Of a stretch of 64,000 nucleotides of DNA, positions 34,333 through 46,899 are shown piece by piece. The DNA lies in NCBI GenBank assembly GCA_032690845.1, contig CM064430.1, positions 50,193,882 through 50,257,881 of the forward strand, written 5' to 3'. The notes under the pieces were generated by a model. The model searched no databases and had not been told where the DNA came from. It saw only the letters and a program-made list of their open reading frames with translations. Numbering within the stretch: the stretch's first letter is position 1; every line of letters starts with the position of its first letter. Made by a program: the position numbers and the translations under genes. The DNA comes from Eleusine coracana subsp. coracana (taxonomy: Eukaryota; Streptophyta; Magnoliopsida; Poales; Poaceae).

Positions 34333-35756
34333 CAAATCAGTTGTGGACACTCAGGTAATTTGCATAGTTTTGTTTGGGTAATCGGGTATAGAATTTCAAT
34401 CTTTATAAGAAGTGATATCCAAACTTAGGCGTGAAATTTGGGCACCCAAAATATCAGTTCAGACACCCAATTTACCCAAGTTACCTGATACAAATAATTG
34501 TCTATTTAAGTAGCAAATCAATAGATTTTGAAGAGTGACAACACAATGTCATCATAAAAGCAATCACTTTATGACATTGATGTAGATATTTTCTTGTATT
34601 ATAGTTTCAACACAAAGGTTTCTAAAAAATAGCTTATCATAACTCATATTTAAATAACAGAGCTTTAGTACACGAAATATCAAAACACCTACACTCAAAC
34701 TAGAGTCCAAGACCAGAAATTTAAGGTAATTCGGGTTTTGTCCCGGGTAATTCAGATTCACAACTTTGGGTATTTTTGCCCATCCCTCAACAAAATTTGT
34801 GTGGTTGTTGTGCCTTTAGTGGTCCACAGGATTTAGGAACATTTAGTTGAAATATATTGAAAGAGTTCAAAAAAAAGGAAAGTACAAATGTAAAATTCCG
34901 CACCCAACTTCTGATTCCTTCTATCCAAAGCATCTGATACCAACCTTGTCGCCGCTCAACCTCGTGCCAATAGATCTATGATTAGGGATCCAAAAGACCT
35001 TGATGAAGATATTTGGGACACCCTTTATTTCACAACGTGAGGTGCTATCATCAAATATTGTGTCTATATTACTGCCCTCGCTATCGGTGTCGCTTCTCTA
35101 TATTGCCCCTGCTGATTCTATCAGCTCGGCAACCATGCTGAAGGTTCTGTGCTTGACGAACTACTTGTGGTCTAATCTCCAAGACATGCTTGATCCAATG
35201 TTGGAGGTGAGCCCTCTTCTCCAACACATCATGTACATTCTAATTCCTACCTTTGCGTCCCTTGTTGCGTTCACGTTTGTGCTGTTTGTTTCTTTTGCCT
35301 CGATGTGTTACTATTTAATCTCAGATTATGGTTTGTGATGTCGGTCACTCTTACATGTTTTTTAGGGTTCATCGATTGACTCCATTCATAGAGTAAAAGT
35401 CTTATATCCTGAAGACACAATGCTATAATCAATCATGAAATCTTTAGGCAAATATGGGGGATGTAGTGTCCATGAGCTCAACTGCGATTCATGTGGGTTT
35501 TGTGTAATTGCTTTTATGTGAATTTTTGTTAGGAATCTATAGATATGGTATGCTTTTTATCAATCAAACCCTACTACATATATTTGAGTTTGTGATTCCC
35601 TTATTTGAAAAAAAAGAATTACTTCTTCATTGTGTTTATTTTCTATTTTGAAACTTTTTTGTGTCATAAAACCAATGTCATCAATAGATTTTGAAGAGTG
35701 ACAACACAATGTCATCATAAAACCAATCACTTTATACTCCTTAGAGAACAAATCCA

Positions 35757-36765
35757 AATCCAAGGAGTTGTTTGTATGCTTTCACTAGAGAATAAATGTC
35801 ATTACCCTAGATATATGATCAAGTATCCTTGGTATCAATCAGTTATACTCCTTGTAAAAGAGTTTCTAGTTCACAAAATTGATCGTAAGCCTACTGTGAT
35901 AATGGTAGTTGGAAAATATCTAGCAAATGTGTTGCTTGCATGACTTGACGGACAGTTATCTTTTCATCCTTGATGAAGGAGAATAAATGTTGATGTAGTA
36001 CCTAGTTAACATTACCATTTCATAGGTCTTGCCAGAATAGGATTGTTTTTCTATCCCTAGAGTAGCCTGAGCCATTCCTTTGTATTGTGTAAGTAGCTTC
36101 AGAATACTTCTCCACCATAACGATCCTTTATTTCAAAGATTTGGGAGGTTGTTTCTCGAGTAGTATTTTTCCCATATCAATTTGACCCAAGGTAGATCTG
36201 CTCTTGTAAAAAAACTTATGTAAATTTTTCATGAGGAGAGCGTCATTATGATTTGAAGTCTGATCACTCCTAGTCCTCCATTTGATTTTGGCTTACACAC
36301 CTTTCTCCATGGAGCTAGTGGTGGTTTCTCTGCATTCATATCAGCTCCCCTCCAAATACAATGTAGCTAGTGTTGGTACATATAATTGTGCACATGTAAA
36401 AGGTTGGAAGTGAGGACAGGACTAAATTTACCATTTGTAACATTCCCCCTTGTATTAGAAACATGGATGTCCCAGATAGACTTCTTTCAATTCCGGTGAC
36501 TATAGGCAAACAATCTTGTATTAATGGCTTTGTGAGACCAAAAGGTAGATCCAGATAGGTGAAAGGCATGGCACCAACCTAACAATTGAAAGTAGAAGCA
36601 ATAATTTCTATTTTTTCATGACTGACATTGATTGGCACAATGTATGATTTTTTATAACTCACTTTATGTGGAGGTTCCCAAGGTGTCCGCTACTCCAATT
36701 GTTTTTGGGCAAACATCACGATAAATCATTTTCGTTGTAGAACATGGATAGTCGAAACACTAAAT
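35757..36765 (-). pseudogene. LINE fragment in unit 6
   Basis: Nearly identical to 12495-13500, including the same MPFTYLDLPFGLTKP and FLIQGG...VNLVLSSLPT stretches (36336-36569). It resembles the LINE relic left of the array more than the LINE pieces in units 1, 5 and 9, so it may have come from there by conversion or unequal exchange. Confidence 0.7.
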
Positions 36766-36865
36766 GATTTTCTGTGTGGTGCTACTTGGTGCGGGAACTA
36801 AACATGTAAGGTTTAGATAAGTGATGGCTGATAAAAACATTAATTTATTATTGGAAGATATTTAC

Positions 36866-36909
36866 AACACACACACACACGCACACACACAGACACACGC
36901 ACACACACA

Positions 36910-36950
<41 letters not shown>
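36866..36950. repeat. (CA)n microsatellite in unit 6
   Basis: Imperfect CA tract with interspersed gcac and agac variants, 85 bp. Confidence 0.9.
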
Positions 36951-36951
<1 letters not shown>

Positions 36952-37442
36952 AAATCAGTTGTGGGCACTCAGGTAATTTGCATAGTTTTCTTTGGGTAAT
37001 CTATTATAGAATTTCAATCTTTATAAGAAGTGATTCCCAAACTTATGCGTGAAATTTGGGCACTCAAAAATTCATTTCAGACACCCAATTTACCCAAGTT
37101 ACCTAATGCAAATAAGTGTCTATTTAAGTAGCAAATCAATAGATTTTGAAGAGTGACAACACAATGTCATCATAAAACCAATCACTTTATGACATTGATG
37201 TTGATATTTTCTTGTATCACAGTTTTATCATAAAGGTTTGTAAACAATTGTTTATTATAACTCATATTTAAATAGCAGTGCTTTAATACTCGGAATATCA
37301 AAACACCTACACCCAAACTAGAGTCCAAGACCAGAAATTTAAGGTAATTCGGGTTTGGTAATTTTGAGTATGTTGCCCATCCCTCAACAACATTTGTGTG
37401 GTCACTATGTCTTTAGTGGTCCACAGGATATAGGAACATTCA

Positions 37443-39035
37443 GTTCAAATTGAAAGAGTTCAAAGAAAAGGAAAATACAAATGTAAAACTCCGCACCCAA
37501 CTTCTTATTCCTACCATACAAAGCATCTAATACCAACCTTGTCGCCGCTCGACCTCGTGTCGATGGATCTATGATGAGGAATATGAAAGACCTTGATGAA
37601 GATGTTTGGGACACCCTTCATTGCACCACGTGAGGTGCTATCATCAAACATTGTGTCTATGTCACTGCCATCGCCGTCGTTGTCGCTTATCCATATTACC
37701 CCTACTGATTCTATCAGCTCGACAACCATGTTGAAGGTTGTGTGCTTGACAAACTACTTGTGGTCTAATCTCCATGACACGCTTGATCCAATGTTGGAGG
37801 TGGGCCCTCGTCCCCAACACATCATGTACATTCTGATTCCTACCTTTGCATCCCTTGTTGCGTTCGCATTTGCGTTGTTTGTTTCTTTCACCTCGATGTC
37901 CTACTATTTAATCTCAGATTATGGTTTGAAATGTTGGTCACTCTCACATGTTTTTAGGGTTGATCAATTGACTCCATTCATAGAGTAAAACTGATATGCC
38001 CTAAAGACACAGTGAAACTAGCAATAATGGAATCTTTAGGCAAATATGGGGGATGTAGTGTCCATGGGCTCGACTACGATTAATGTGGGTTTGGCATAAT
38101 TGCTTTTATGTGAATTTTTTGTTAGGGGTCTATGGATATTGTATGCCTTTTATCAATCAAACCCTACTCAATATATTTGAGTTTTTGATTCCCTAATTTG
38201 GAAAATTGATTAACTTCTTCATTGTGTTTGTTTCCTACTTTGAAATTTTTGGTCACTTCTAGTAAATATGTAAGGTGGGTTGCTTTGATTTATCTTAAGT
38301 TTCATCAGCATTGTATGTTGATAGTTTTGTGCATATGTACGAATTGAATGGTGATATGATTGGCAATCCCAGGGAGCCTGCTGAATGCTTGACCTAGGCT
38401 CCACAACCCGGACCTATACCATAAAGGTGCAAGTTCAAAGTCATTTTCGGAAGAAGTTTGTAAAAATGCGAGAAACGCCCTTGAAGATGAAGCAGGGTGC
38501 CAACAATTATAAGAAGAAGAACAATATTAAGAGGAAGTTCAATCCAAAAGGATGTACTTAGCCATTACAGGACCATTAACCATTTCCAAATCCATGAAAA
38601 GACAAATGTGCCGCAAGCATTTACATAGGAAAAGAAAGCCAGAAGAAGTAGCTCGACGGGCCACTGCCAAGTCATCAATGACTAAGGCTTCAGCTAGTCC
38701 GATGTCAGCTCGAATGAATGCATTGACTAGTTCCAATATAGCTTCGATGAAGATTTTAGCAAGATCCAAGGCAGGTCCTCCGAGTGTTGCATCTGGTTTG
38801 AATATCGGATGAACCTGAGCAAATCCAAGGAGTTGTTAGTATGGTTTCACTGGAGCATAAATGGAATTACCCCTGGTATATGAGCAAGAATCCTTGTTAT
38901 GAATCAGTTGAACTACTTGTAAAAGAATTTATAGTTCACAAAATTGTGTATGCCTGCTATGATAATGGCAGTTGGAAAATATCTGACAAATATGTTGCTT
39001 GCATGACTTGATGGACTGTTATCTTTTCATTCAGT
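37443..39035 (+). repeat. Array unit 7 (short, 1.59 kb)
   Basis: A-B-C-WRC plus a short LINE remnant, closed by the same cttttcattcagttgaaatt junction as units 3 and 4. Confidence 0.8.
38590..38812 (+). pseudogene. WRC-motif fragment, unit 7, core deleted
   Basis: An internal deletion of about 80 bp removes GEWPCKRN...IEPNS, fusing aagacaaatg to tgccgcaagc. The frame reads MKRQMCRKHLHRKRKPEEVA and stays open to 38812. Only the last Cys-x2-His of the zinc motif survives. Confidence 0.6.
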
Positions 39036-41045
39036 TGAAATTCAAAGAGTTCAAAGAAAAGGAAAGTACAAATATAAAACTCTGCACCCAACTTCTTATT
39101 CCTACCATCCAAAGCATCTAATACCAACCTTGTCGCCGCTCGACCTCGTGCCGATAGATCTATGATGAGGAATATGAAAGACCTTGATGAAGATGTTTGG
39201 GACACCCATCACTGCACCACGTGAGGTGCTATCAACAAACATAGTGTATATATTACTGCCATCACCATCGGTGTCGCTTCTACATATTGCCCCTACCGAT
39301 TCTATCAGCTCAAACAGCCATGTTGAAGGTTGTGTGCTTGATGAACGACTAGTGGTCTACACGCCATGACATTCTTGATCCAATGTTGGAGGTGAGCCAA
39401 GTCCCCAACACATCCCCAACACATCATGTACATTCTGATTCCTACCTTTGCATCCCTTGTTGTGTTCACATTTGCGTTGTTTGTTTCTTTCATCTCGATG
39501 TCCTACTATTTAATCTTAGATTATGGTTTGCAATGTTGGTCACTCTCACATGTTTTTAGGGCTGATCGATTGACTCCACTCATAGAGTAAAACTGATATG
39601 CCCTGAAGACATAGTGAAACTAGCAATCATGGAATCTTTAGGCAAATATGGGGGATGTAGTGTCAGTGGGCTCGACTACGATTAATGTGGGCTTGGTGTA
39701 ATTGCTTTTATGTGAATTTTTTGTTAGGGGTCTATGGATATGGTATGCCTTTTATCAATCAAACCCTACTCAATATATTTGAGTTTCTCATTCCCTAATT
39801 TGGAAAATTGATTACTTCTTCATTGTGTTTGTTTCCTATTTTGAAATTTTTGGTCACTTCTAGTAAATATGTATGGTGGGTTGCTTTGATTTATTTTAAG
39901 TTTCATCAGCATTTTATGTTGATAGTTTTGTACATATGTATGAATTGAATGGTGATATGATTGGCAATCCGAGGGAGCCTGCTCAATGCTTGACCTAGGC
40001 TCCACAACCCAGACCTATGCCATAAAGATGCAAGTTCAAAGTCATTTTCGGAAGAAGTTTGTAAAAATGCAAGAAACACCCATGAAGATGAAGCAGGGTG
40101 CAAACAATTATAAGTAGAAGAACAATAATAAGTGGAAGTTCAATCCAAAAGGATGGAGTTAGCCATTACAAGATCATTAACCATTTCCATCTTCATGAAA
40201 AGACAAATGATGGGGAATGGCCTTGCAAGAGGAATGATGGCAAGAAATGGCAGTGTAAATCCACTATTGAGCTCAACTCTATGTGCCGCAAGCATTTACA
40301 TAGGAAAAGCAAGCCCGAAGAAGTAGCTCGACGGTCACTGCCAAGTCATCAATGACTAAAGCTTCAGCTAATCCGATGTCAGCTCGTATTAATGCATTGA
40401 CTAGTTCTGATATAGCTTCGATGAAGACTTTAGCAAGATCCAAGGTAGATCCTCCGAGTGTTGCATCTGGTTCCAAAGAAACATTGTCAATGACCATACT
40501 ACCTAGGACGAGGTTGCCACACAAGAAGAAGAAAATGGATGAAAATTAGAGCAGACCATTCTACTACTATAACATGTCTATGTCATAAATTAGAAAGTAA
40601 GAAATCATATGAAAATTATTGCTAGTGCTGAAAAAAGAAATCTCCACATGAATATAATATTGCCAAGGCTAGACACTTGTTTTGATACAAATAAGTGTCT
40701 ATTTAAGTAGCACATCAATAGATTTTGAAGAGTGACAACACAATGTCATCATAAAACCAATCACTTTATGACATTGATGTAGATATTTTCTTGTATCACA
40801 GTTTTATCATAAAGGTTTGTAAACAATAGTTTATCATAACTCATATTTAAATAGTAGTGCTTTAGTACCCTGGAATATCAAAACACCTACACCCAAACTA
40901 GAGTCCAAGACCAGAAATTTAAGGGTAATTTGGGTTTGGACCCGGGTAAATCCGATTCACAATTTTGAGTATGTTTGCCCATCCCTCAAGAAAATATGTG
41001 TGGTCACTATGTAGTGGTCCACAGGATATAGGAACATTCAGTTGA
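39036..41045 (+). repeat. Array unit 8 (2.0 kb, no LINE)
   Basis: Tail of the LINE-free type (gttccaaagaaacattgtcaatgacc...acgaggttgccacacaag), then gataca-aataagtgtc, the end of the F block, and block A of unit 9. Confidence 0.8.
40098..40355 (+). pseudogene. WRC-motif fragment, unit 8
   Basis: The frame contains GEWPCKRNDGKKWQCKS, then NSMCRKHLHRKSKPEEVARR and a frameshifted SLPSHQ end. Arg of the WRC tripeptide is replaced by Gln, as also occurs in some functional plant WRC motifs. Zinc ligands are intact. Confidence 0.6.
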
Positions 41046-42087
41046 AATTGAAAGAGTTCAAAGAAAAGGAAAGTACAAATGTAAAACTCTGCACCCAACT
41101 TCTTATTCCTGCCATCCAAAGCATCTAATACCAACCTTGTCGCTACTCGATCTCATGCCGATAGATCAATGATGAGGAATATGAAAGACCTTGATGAAGA
41201 TGTTTGGGACACCCTTCATTGCACAACGTGAGGTGCTATCAACAAACATTGTGTCTATATCACTATCATCGCCGTTGGTGTCGCTTCTCCATATTGCCCC
41301 TACCGATTCTATCAGCTCGGCAGCCATGCTGAAGGTTGTGTGCTTGACGAACGACTAGTGGTCTACACGCCATGACATGTTTGATCTAATGTTGGAGGTG
41401 AGCCCTAGTCCCCAACACATCATGTATATTCTGATTCCTACCTTTGCATCCCTTGTTGCGTTCACATTTGTGTTGTTTGTTTCTTTTGCCTCTGATGTCC
41501 TACTATTTAATCTCTGATTATGGCTTGCGATGTTGGTCACTCTAACATGTTTTTTGGGTTGATCGATCGACTCCATTCAGAGAGTAAAAGTGATATGCCC
41601 TGAAGACACAATGGAAACCAGCAATCATGGAATCTTTAGGCAATATTGGGGATGTAGTGTCCATGAGCTCGATTACGATTCATGTGGGTTTGGCGTAATT
41701 TCTTTTATGTGAATTTTTTGTTAGGGATCTATGGATACGATATGTGTTTTATCAATCAAATCCTACTTATTATTTTCGAGTTTTTTATTCCCTTATTTAG
41801 AAAATCAAGTTACTTATTTATTGTGTTTGTTTCCTAATTTGAAATTTTTGGTTACTTCTAGTAAATATGCATGGTGGGTTGCTTTGAATCTTTTTTTTAT
41901 GTTAAGTATCATCACCATTGGATATTGATATTTTTGTGCATATGTATGAACTGAATGGTGATATGATTGGCAATCCAAGAGAGCCTGCTCAATGCTTGAC
42001 CTAGGCTCCACAACCCAGACCTATACCATAAAGGTGCAAGTTCATAGTCATTTTGGGAAGAAGTTTGTAAAAATATGAGAAACACCC

Positions 42088-42453
42088 ATGAAGATGAAGC
42101 AAGGTTCAATCCAAAAGGATGTACTTTGCCATTACAAGACCATTAACCATTTCCAACTCCATGAAAATACAAATGATATGGAATGGCCTTGCAAGAGAAA
42201 TGATGGCAAGAAATGGCAGTGTAAATCCACTATTGAGACCAACTCCATGTGCTGCAAGCATTTACATAGGAAAAGCAAGCCCGAAGAAGTAGCTCGACGG
42301 GCCATTGCCAAGTCATCAATGACTAAGGCTTCAGCTAGTCTGATGTCAGCTCAAATGAATGCATTGACTAGTTTCAATATAGCTTCGATGAAGATTTTAG
42401 CAAGATCCAAGGCAGGTCCTCCTAGTGTTGCATGTGGTTTGAATATCGGGTGA
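42088..42453 (+). pseudogene. WRC-motif fragment, unit 9 (longest open frame)
   Basis: A 121-residue open frame, the longest WRC-containing frame here. It contains MEWPCKRNDGKKWQCKS, then NSMCCKHLHRKSKPEEVARR, and a tail rich in Ser, Met and Ala. A 27-bp or so deletion upstream (gaagcaaggttcaatcc) brings an ATG into frame. Zinc ligands are intact. No evidence for expression. Confidence 0.6.
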
Positions 42454-42454
42454 A

Positions 42455-43375
42455 CATGACCAAATGCTAGGAGTTGTTTGTATGCTTTCACTAGAGAATA
42501 AATGGCATTACCCTGGTATATGACCAAGTATCCTTGTTATGAATCAGTTGAACTCCTTGTAAAAGAATTTATAGTTCTCAAAATTGCGTAAGCCTGCTGT
42601 GATAATGGCAGTTGGAAAATATCTGACAAATGTGTTGCTTGCATGACTTGATGGACTGTTATCTTTTCATTCTTGGTGAAGGAGAATAAATGTGGATATA
42701 GTACCTTGATAACATTACCATTTCATAGGTCTTGCCACAATTAGATTCTTTTACCATCCCCTAGAGTAGTCTGAGTCATTCCTTTGTATTGTGTAAGTAC
42801 TTTCAGAATACTCCTCCACCAAAATGATCCTTTATTTGGAAGATTTGGGAGGTTGTTTTCTTGAGTAGTATATTTTCCATATCAATTTGACCCAAGATAG
42901 ATCCGCTCTTGTAAAAAACTTATGTAAATTCTTCATGAGGAGACAAGCCTCCAGTACTAATCAATTTGGTTGAGACTGGAATCGGTAGTTTAAGTGTGCA
43001 GATGTAAAAGGTTGGAAGTGAGGACTGGACCAAATTTACCATTATATCCTTCTTTCAATTTTTGTGACTATAGGCAAACGGGTCGTGTACTGATGGCTTT
43101 GTGAGACTAAGAGATAGACCCAGATAGGTGAAAGGCATGGCACCAACCAGAGAATTGAATGTAGAAGCAAGAATTTCCATTTTTCACGACTGACATTGAT
43201 CAGCACAATGTATGATTTTTTCCATAATTCACTTTTAATCCTATTGAAGAAGCAAAGGAATTTAATAAAGTTTTGAGGAGGTTCCCAAGTCTTTCACTAC
43301 TTGAATTGTTTTTGGATAAACATCACTACAAATCATTTTTGTTGTAGTGCATGGATAGTTGATACACTAGATGAT
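42455..43375 (-). pseudogene. LINE fragment in unit 9
   Basis: Collinear with the unit 1 LINE piece and with the RT-derived segment ending at tttttggataaacatcactac. Confidence 0.65.
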
Positions 43376-43516
43376 TTCCTACGTATTGCTACTTGTTGCG
43401 GGAACTAAACATGCAAGGTTTAGATAAGTGATGGTCGATAAAAGAATTAATTTAATATTGGAAGAAATGATACAGCTATTAGTAGATTGTACACCATATA
43501 GAACCTATATATTTAC

Positions 43517-43556
43517 AACACACACACGCACGCGCGCGTGCACACACACACACACA
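43517..43556. repeat. (CA)n/(CG)n microsatellite in unit 9
   Basis: CA tract interrupted by cgcacgcgcgcgtg, at the usual position in the unit. Confidence 0.9.
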
Positions 43557-44307
43557 AAATCAGTTGTGGGCACTCAGGTAATTTGCATAGTTTTGTTTGG
43601 GTAATCGTGTAAAAATTTTCAATCTTTATAAGAAGTGATGCCCAAACTTATGCGTGAAATTTGGGCACCCAAAAATTCAGTTCAAACACCCAATTTACCC
43701 AAGTTACCTGATACATATAAGTGTCTTTTTAAGCAGCAAATTAATAGATTTTGAAGAGTGACAGCACAATGTCATCATAAAAGCAATCACTTTATGACAT
43801 TGATGTAGATATTTTCTTGTATCACAGTTTCATCACAAAGGTTTGTGAAAAATAGTTTATCATATAGCAGAGCTTTAGTACCCGGAATATCAAAACACCT
43901 ACACCCAAACTAGAGTCCAAGACCAGAAATTTAAGGTAATTCGGGTTTTGTCCCGAGTAATTCAGATTCACAACTTTGGGTAGTTTTGCCCATCCCTCAA
44001 CAAAATTTGTGTGGTAGTTGTGCCTTTTGTGGTCCACAGGATATAGGAACATTTAGTTGAAATATATTGAAAGAGTTCAAAGAAAAGAAAAGTACAAATG
44101 TAAAAATCCGCACCCAACTTCTGATTTCTTCCATCCAAAGCATCTAATAACAACCTTGTCTCTGCTCGACATCGTGCCAATAGATCTATTATGAGGGATC
44201 TGAAAGAGCTTGATGAAGATATCTGGGACACCCTTTATTGCACAATGTGAGGTGCTATCATCAAATATTGTGTCTATATCACTACCCTCACTATAGGTGT
44301 TGCTTCT

Positions 44308-44734
44308 TGTCGACACTAATATCGGCAGTCGATCATAGGGCTACTCATGATCCTTGTGTATCGGTAGAGGCATGCGCGAGACCGAGAGTCGATGGACACA
44401 CAAGACGCAAGGTTTAGACAGGTTCGGGCCTCCCGAAGGATAACAACCCTACGTCCTATGTTCTGTTGTATATTATGCCGGATGATCCATGAGAGAGCCC
44501 CTGCCCCTCCTTATATATCCGGGGAGGCAGGATTACATGGCAAGTGTCCCAGTCAGTTACAACATGATTTCCGACTAGGATTCTATGTCTAACTTTCTAT
44601 CTTTAGTATTGACTTGTCGTGTACTCCAAGTAATAATCTGAGTAGTTATCTTCATGGGATTTATCTTTATTGGACTCCGGCCCACTCGGCAATATATCCG
44701 AGTGGTGAGGTATCCCTGGTATATATATGCCACA
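44308..44734 (-). repeat. 3' LTR of the non-autonomous element
   Basis: 427 bp, plus-strand ends tgtcgacac...atgccaca. It contains a minus-strand TATA (ttatatatcc at 44511). It is followed inward by gtagcccccgagagattt, a polypurine tract on the minus strand. Confidence 0.75.
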
Positions 44735-44752
44735 GTAGCCCCCGAGAGATTT
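44735..44752 (-). promoter_or_regulatory. Polypurine tract of the non-autonomous element
   Basis: The minus strand reads AAATCTCTCGGGGGCTAC directly before the LTR start TGTGG. Similar tagccccc(a/g)ag strings recur inside the element at about 45046, 45105, 46129 and 46758. Confidence 0.6.
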
Positions 44753-45000
44753 GCAAGTTAGTTGTTGATCTTCAATTGATTGACTAATGCTTCGCCATGA
44801 ATATGATTAAGCTTTTTCATGTACAACAACAAACTTGTAAAGGTCTCCAAGAATCTTCAAAAAGGATTATGCACCAAATAATATCCATATGCGGGGAAAA
44901 ATCCACCTACTAGGTGTAGGTATAGCCCCAACTCAGAAGGTATTTAGATCACAAAATATCTTGTGAGTCAAAAATAATAACATCATATATAAATCTTGAT

Positions 45001-46000
45001 CTACCACTTTATCCGACTGATTCGATGAAGAATTTTAATATGGTAGCCCCCAAGATTGGTTCTACCACTCTTCCCGACTGATTCAATGAGGAGTTTTAAT
45101 ATGATAGCCCCCAAGATTGATTCTACCACTCCCCCAACTAACTAAAAGGAACCATTGGTACTAATGAATCTGAGTGATACTTGATCAGATATATCAAACA
45201 TAGTAGTCATTAAAATATCCGGGTGATACTTGATCCAATATAACAAGTATAAGAACCATCAAAAATATTCAAGCAATATTTGATTAAATATATAAAGTAT
45301 AACAGCCCCTAGACGTAATTCCGAGTGAAAAATAACAACTCTTGCAGGGCTCTCCAATATTGAGTAAGATCATAGGTAATCAACATTGACCGAATGATCC
45401 AATAATATATTTGAATGATATAACGACTTGAGACAAGAAGACCGAGTAATCCAATAATGAAGCTGAATGATCCAATAACTCGAGATAACAAAATCGAGTG
45501 ATGTCAATAAAGTAGTTCCAATTGATATAGCTACTATAATCCATGAAAATAATGTATTAAATAAATATTATATTAATAAAACAAATAATGTATTCAATAA
45601 ATAATACATATATAAAACAAACAATATACTCAAAAGATAATACATTGATAAAATAAACAATGTATTCAATAGGTAGTACACTGATAAATCAAAAACAATG
45701 TATTCAATATGTAATACATATAAAACAGACTTGATCCATTGCCAGAAATGCAATAGATGCTTGGGTTATATTGGGTGATTAAGTACTGTATGAACTCGAG
45801 TCTAACTCTCACAACCAGTAAATATCAGGTACCAATACTACTAAACGACTTCCTTAACATTCAACATGAAGCATGGAGACTAAGAACTCACTCGGATGAA
45901 CATGTGAGTCAAGGTAAAAAGTTGCCTCGGTCCTCAACAAACGACATGAACTATGGAGACTAAGAACTCACTCTATCAATCATATGCGAGTTAAGGTAGT
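45001..46000. repeat. Short internal direct repeats of the LTR element
   Basis: Three families. The first is a ~60-bp repeat at 45001-45135 (taccact..ccgactgattcgatga..agttttaatatg.tagcccccaagattg). The second is a ~45-bp AT-rich repeat at 45540-45730 (aatgtattcaata..taatacat..ataaaacaaa). The third is a ~85-bp repeat at 45860-45995 (catgaa..atggagactaagaactcactc...gagt.aaggta). None is coding. Confidence 0.7.
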
Positions 46001-46899
46001 CTAATGCATCAAAATTATGTAAAAAGAAATCATCCCTAAGTTAAAGAACCTACAGCCTTTAATTAGATGAATAAAACTGAAATTATAAAAATACTTAGCT
46101 GCTTAATATCCAGTGAGCCAAAGACGAGCCCCCGAGATAACAGCTCAAAAGGTCCGAAGAATCAAAATTCCAGAAACCATGAGTAGTTGATCATGGCTGA
46201 GTGTTCCAATGACGCGGCGCTACGTGGCCGAGTGATCCAATGAGATAACTGTAATACAATAACACAAATAATATAGTTATATGTAAAATTAATATAAAGC
46301 ATTAATAAAACAATATTTTTAATATTTAGGTCTGTTGGATTTCTGTTATTCGTCTAACACTTATGTTTGCTTAGAGCACTGATCATTCAACCAACAGATA
46401 TAAAAAATAAATAAGGTTCATTTGAAGAATGATGTGCACGACGATTTTGACAAACGACATGAGCCATAGAGCTAGACTGACCAATTTGGGTAATGGGAGT
46501 CAAACGGGCAACTAAGTAAAACAGTTGAACTCCTCCTAATACCAATTATGTACTACTAAAACTCATTCGGCCAAACATGTACGAGTCGTAATTAACCGAG
46601 AAAAATTATTGACTAATATTGTCAAGGCAAAAGGATGAATTCAAAATAAACTCAAAACTATCATCATAAGATGAAGAACCTACGGCCTTCAAATCATACT
46701 GGTAAGAAAAAATTATAAAATTTACTTAGCTTTTCTATAATAGATGAGTCGAAAATGAGCCCCCGAACATGCTCCAAGATCATCAAGCCAACAGTCATGT
46801 TGTTTCTCTTGTTGCTGAGATGCCGAGTCGTCAAGATGCAGTCCTGTATCGGCTGTCCATGTCTAGGCCAAGTACCCTACAATGACAAGCTCCATGTAA

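Larger units (their letters stand above)
22700..34850 (+). repeat. Array unit 5, split by the Ty1/copia element
   Basis: Block A runs to 22849. Array sequence resumes at 32693 inside block C, so about 0.9 kb of A-B-C is missing together with the outer part of the right LTR. It then has WRC, a LINE piece, a 380-bp foreign insertion, a short (CA)n (34310-34332) and the F block. Confidence 0.75.
34851..37442 (+). repeat. Array unit 6 (no WRC core)
   Basis: Blocks A and B are present. At about 35660 the unit jumps to a short F-like piece (gattttgaagagtgacaacac) and then to LINE sequence at 35757. Block C and the WRC core are missing. It ends with a (CA)n tract and an F block. Confidence 0.75.
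41046..44060 (+). repeat. Array unit 9 (3.0 kb, with LINE and (CA)n)
   Basis: Full-length type like unit 1: A-B-C-WRC-LINE-(CA)n-F. Confidence 0.8.

Noticed and set aside
35000..35338. 112-residue plus-strand frame in blocks A-B (also 37593-37988)
   Set aside because: It is open in some units only, with frames on both strands equally open, and I recognise no domain, so it is not called as a gene.
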